Positions 62,260 through 64,000 of a DNA stretch of 64,000 nt are shown here, piece by piece (within the stretch, counting starts at the first letter, position 1; the number at the start of each line of letters is the position of its first letter). The notes beneath the pieces were generated by a model, which did not search any database, was not told the origin of the DNA, and saw only the letters and a program-made list of their open reading frames with translations. A program made the position numbers and the translations under genes. The stretch covers positions 1 to 64,000 of the forward strand of contig CAILUD010000171.1 in the NCBI GenBank assembly GCA_903837285.1, in the 5' to 3' direction. Origin of the DNA: an uncultured Bacteroidota bacterium. GTDB taxonomy: Bacteria; Bacteroidota; Bacteroidia; Bacteroidales; GWA2-32-17.

Positions 62260-63347
62260 GAATACCGGGACTAAAAAGATTAGATGTGTATATTATTAAA
62301 AAGTTTTTAGGAACTTTTTTCTATTCTATTATTCTAATTATTAGTATTGCCATCATTTTCGATTTTGCAGAACGAATGGATGATTTTATAGCAGGGGAAG
62401 CACCTTTTAAAAAAATTATTTTCGATTACTATTTAAATTTTATTCCATATTTCACAAATCTTTTTAGTTATTTATTTGTTTTTATTTCTGTCATTTTCTT
62501 TACTTCAAAAATGGCTCAGGATTCTGAAATTATTGCAATTTTAAGTAGTGGCATTAGTTTTAGAAGAATTATGAGACCCTATTTTATATCGGCTGCAGTA
62601 ATTGCAATTCTTTCTTTATTTCTTGCAAATTTTGTAATACCATATTCAACTAAAAAGAAGTTGGAGTTTGAATTTAAATATATTCGTAACCCATACAGAA
62701 ATGATCAGGTAAATATTCATAAGCAAATTCAACCGGGTATATTTGTGTATCTCGAAAGCTATTCTGTTGAATCTGATATAGCGTATAAATTTTCTATCGA
62801 AAAAATTGAAAACGGTAAAATGGTTTCAAAATTAATGACAGAATTTGCTCAATGGGATAGTACTAAAAATTGCTGGAGGTTAAATAATTATTATATCAGA
62901 ACTTTTGCTGCCGATCATGATAGTATTGTGCAAGGTATTACACTTGATACTGTAATAAAACTAATTCCAGAAGATTTTAAAAGAAGGGTAGAGATGGTCG
63001 AAACAATGGATTATAATAGATTGAATGAATTTATTGAAGAACAAAAGCTTGAAGGATCTGAGAATGTTGAAGCATTTCTGGTACAAAAATATCAAAGAAT
63101 GGTAAATCCTTTAAGCGCGTTTGTTTTAATGATAATTGGTCTATCTGTTTCTTCGCGAAAGGTAAGAGGAGGTATTGGAATGCATTTAGGAATTGGCTTA
63201 TTGCTAAGTTTTTCGTATATATTATTTTTACAAATATCTACAAATATGGCTATTGGAGGTACTCTTCCTCCTATTTTAGGTGTCTGTTTACCAACAATAA
63301 TTTATTCTGTTATTGCAGTTTTTCTTTATAGGTTAACCCCAAAATAG
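62256..63347 (+). CDS. LptF/LptG-family (YjgP/YjgQ) permease
   Basis: LptF and LptG are the membrane parts of the ABC transporter that pulls LPS from the inner membrane. This protein has three N-terminal helices (about 15-35, 60-80, 105-130), a periplasmic beta-jellyroll domain (about 140-265) and three C-terminal helices (about 285-360). FLGTFFYSIILIISI, ISFRRIMRPYF and NPLSAFVLMIIGLSVSSRK are typical. I cannot tell F from G. Its ATG overlaps the tgt stop; a tgt-permease pairing is common in this phylum as I recall it. Confidence 0.9.
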   Translation: MRIPGLKRLDVYIIKKFLGTFFYSIILIISIAIIFDFAERMDDFIAGEAPFKKIIFDYYLNFIPYFTNLFSYLFVFISVIFFTSKMAQDSEIIAILSSGISFRRIMRPYFISAAVIAILSLFLANFVIPYSTKKKLEFEFKYIRNPYRNDQVNIHKQIQPGIFVYLESYSVESDIAYKFSIEKIENGKMVSKLMTEFAQWDSTKNCWRLNNYYIRTFAADHDSIVQGITLDTVIKLIPEDFKRRVEMVETMDYNRLNEFIEEQKLEGSENVEAFLVQKYQRMVNPLSAFVLMIIGLSVSSRKVRGGIGMHLGIGLLLSFSYILFLQISTNMAIGGTLPPILGVCLPTIIYSVIAVFLYRLTPK

Positions 63348-63455
63348 TTTTATTTACTATTTTTATTAACCATATAAATGTAATTAAATCACGATGTTAT
63401 AATTCTTATTTATTATAATATGAGCTAAATCAGTTTAGCCCTTGTTTTATTTTTG

Positions 63456-63463
63456 TAATTTTG
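63456..63463 (+). promoter_or_regulatory. Putative -7 box of the carboxylase gene
   Basis: TAATTTTG matches TAnnTTTG and lies about 73 nt before the ATG at 63537, leaving a longer leader than other genes here. The rest of 63348-63536 shows nothing else I recognise. Confidence 0.4.
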
Positions 63464-63536
63464 TGCAATTAATAATTTGGGAAAGTGTTCCTTAATTAAT
63501 TGTTTAACAGTTGATTGTTAACTAAACTTTAAAGAT

Positions 63537-64000
63537 ATGTCGTTAAAAAGTAAAACTATTGAATTATTAAAGAGAAGAGAGCAAGCCCAGTCTGGTGGTG
63601 GCGAAAAAGCTATCGAAAAGCAGAATGCAATGGGTAAAATGACTGCTCGTGAAAGAGTTCTTGCACTTTTAGATAAAGATTCTTTCAATGAGTATGATTT
63701 ATTTGTTGAGCATGAAGCTCGCGATTTTGATATGAATACCAAAGTTTTACACGGAGATGGTGTAATTATAGGTACTGGAACCATTTATGGTTCACCTGTT
63801 TGCCTTTTTGCTCAGGATTTTACAGTTGCCGGAGGTTCTTTGGGACTTTCACATGCTCGTAAAATTACAAAAATTATGGATCATGCATTAAAACTTAGAA
63901 TACCATTAATTGGAATTAATGATTCAGGAGGTGCACGTATTCAGGAAGGTGTAAATTCTTTAGCAGGGTATGGTGATATTTTCTTTAGAAATACTCTTGC
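63537..64000 (+). CDS. Acyl-CoA (propionyl/methylmalonyl-CoA) carboxylase carboxyltransferase subunit, 3' truncated
   Basis: The frame opens at the ATG at 63537 and runs off the window with 154 codons visible. MSLKSKTIELLKRREQAQSG, KMTARERVLALLDKDSFNEY, FAQDFTVAGGSLGLSHARKI and LIGINDSGGARIQEGV are the N-terminal carboxyltransferase domain, with the acyl-CoA-binding GGARIQEG loop. It is most like PccB/MmdA, which act in the propionate-succinate route; the exact substrate cannot be fixed from this part. Confidence 0.92.
   Translation, partial: MSLKSKTIELLKRREQAQSGGGEKAIEKQNAMGKMTARERVLALLDKDSFNEYDLFVEHEARDFDMNTKVLHGDGVIIGTGTIYGSPVCLFAQDFTVAGGSLGLSHARKITKIMDHALKLRIPLIGINDSGGARIQEGVNSLAGYGDIFFRNTL

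Overview
The window is AT-rich chromosomal DNA from a member of the Bacteroidota. Four things point there. Type IX secretion (T9SS) parts and cargo are present: GldN, PorT, and proteins with type A and type B C-terminal sorting domains. There is a TonB-dependent receptor with an N-terminal carboxypeptidase-like regulatory domain, surrounded by lipoproteins. Several genes are preceded by the -7 box TAnnTTTG of this phylum, twice with a TTTG about 19-20 nt upstream. SecA, PurL, UbiE-PorT and the RecF/DUF721 pair are arranged or built as in this phylum. I see no rRNA or tRNA gene, CRISPR array, transposase or prophage, so this is mostly core genome with short dispersed hairpin repeats between genes.

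Layout. 1-3.8 kb: end of a type B sorting-domain protein, a tandem duplication of the 3' end of the next gene, then (minus strand) hldD and a membrane-anchored peptidoglycan glycosyltransferase with a long unusual N-terminal region. 3.8-6.5 kb: aspS and a gldN standing apart from gldKLM. 6.6-12.5 kb: rplS, a C69 dipeptidase, recF with a DciA-like DUF721 gene, a membrane TPR protein, ribH and an unknown secreted protein. 12.6-18.2 kb: secA, a MORN-type lipoprotein, asd and a small lipoprotein. 18.2-30.6 kb: mostly exported or peptide-cleaving proteins (M19 dipeptidase, M16 peptidase, a seven-repeat T9SS cargo protein, NlpC/P60 peptidase, 7TM-HD phosphohydrolase, Tricorn-like S41 protease). 30.7-33.2 kb: the selenium operon mnmH-selD-Rrf2 regulator. 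33.4-38.9 kb: purL, ubiE, porT and a FAD protein. 39-51 kb (minus strand): TonB receptor, two anchor-J lipoproteins (one with DUF5689), dnaX, a beta-helix lipoprotein, a secreted endonuclease/exonuclease/phosphatase and a TPR hybrid histidine kinase. 51.3-64 kb (plus strand): T9SS cargo, MORN protein, mnmA, two tandem paralogous lipoproteins, subtilase, xseAB, LTA-synthase-family protein, tgt, an LptF/G permease and the start of an acyl-CoA carboxylase beta subunit.

How they work together. GldN and PorT belong to the T9SS that would export the four sorting-domain proteins. SecA supplies the Sec step for the many signal-peptide proteins. HldD, the LptF/G permease, the glycosyltransferase and the NlpC/P60 enzyme serve the envelope. 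MnmA (s2U34), MnmH plus SelD (se2U34) and Tgt (queuosine at 34) all modify the tRNA wobble base. The most system-like accessory region is 41.8-51.0 kb, where an outer-membrane transporter, DUF5689/anchor-J lipoproteins and an EEP nuclease may form a surface uptake system; that is inference. Other points of interest are an LTA-synthase homologue with Ser at the expected Thr nucleophile, a Tgt without the usual zinc cysteines, an orphan plus-strand terminator at 44.46 kb that could end an undescribed small RNA, and several elaborate hairpin repeats.
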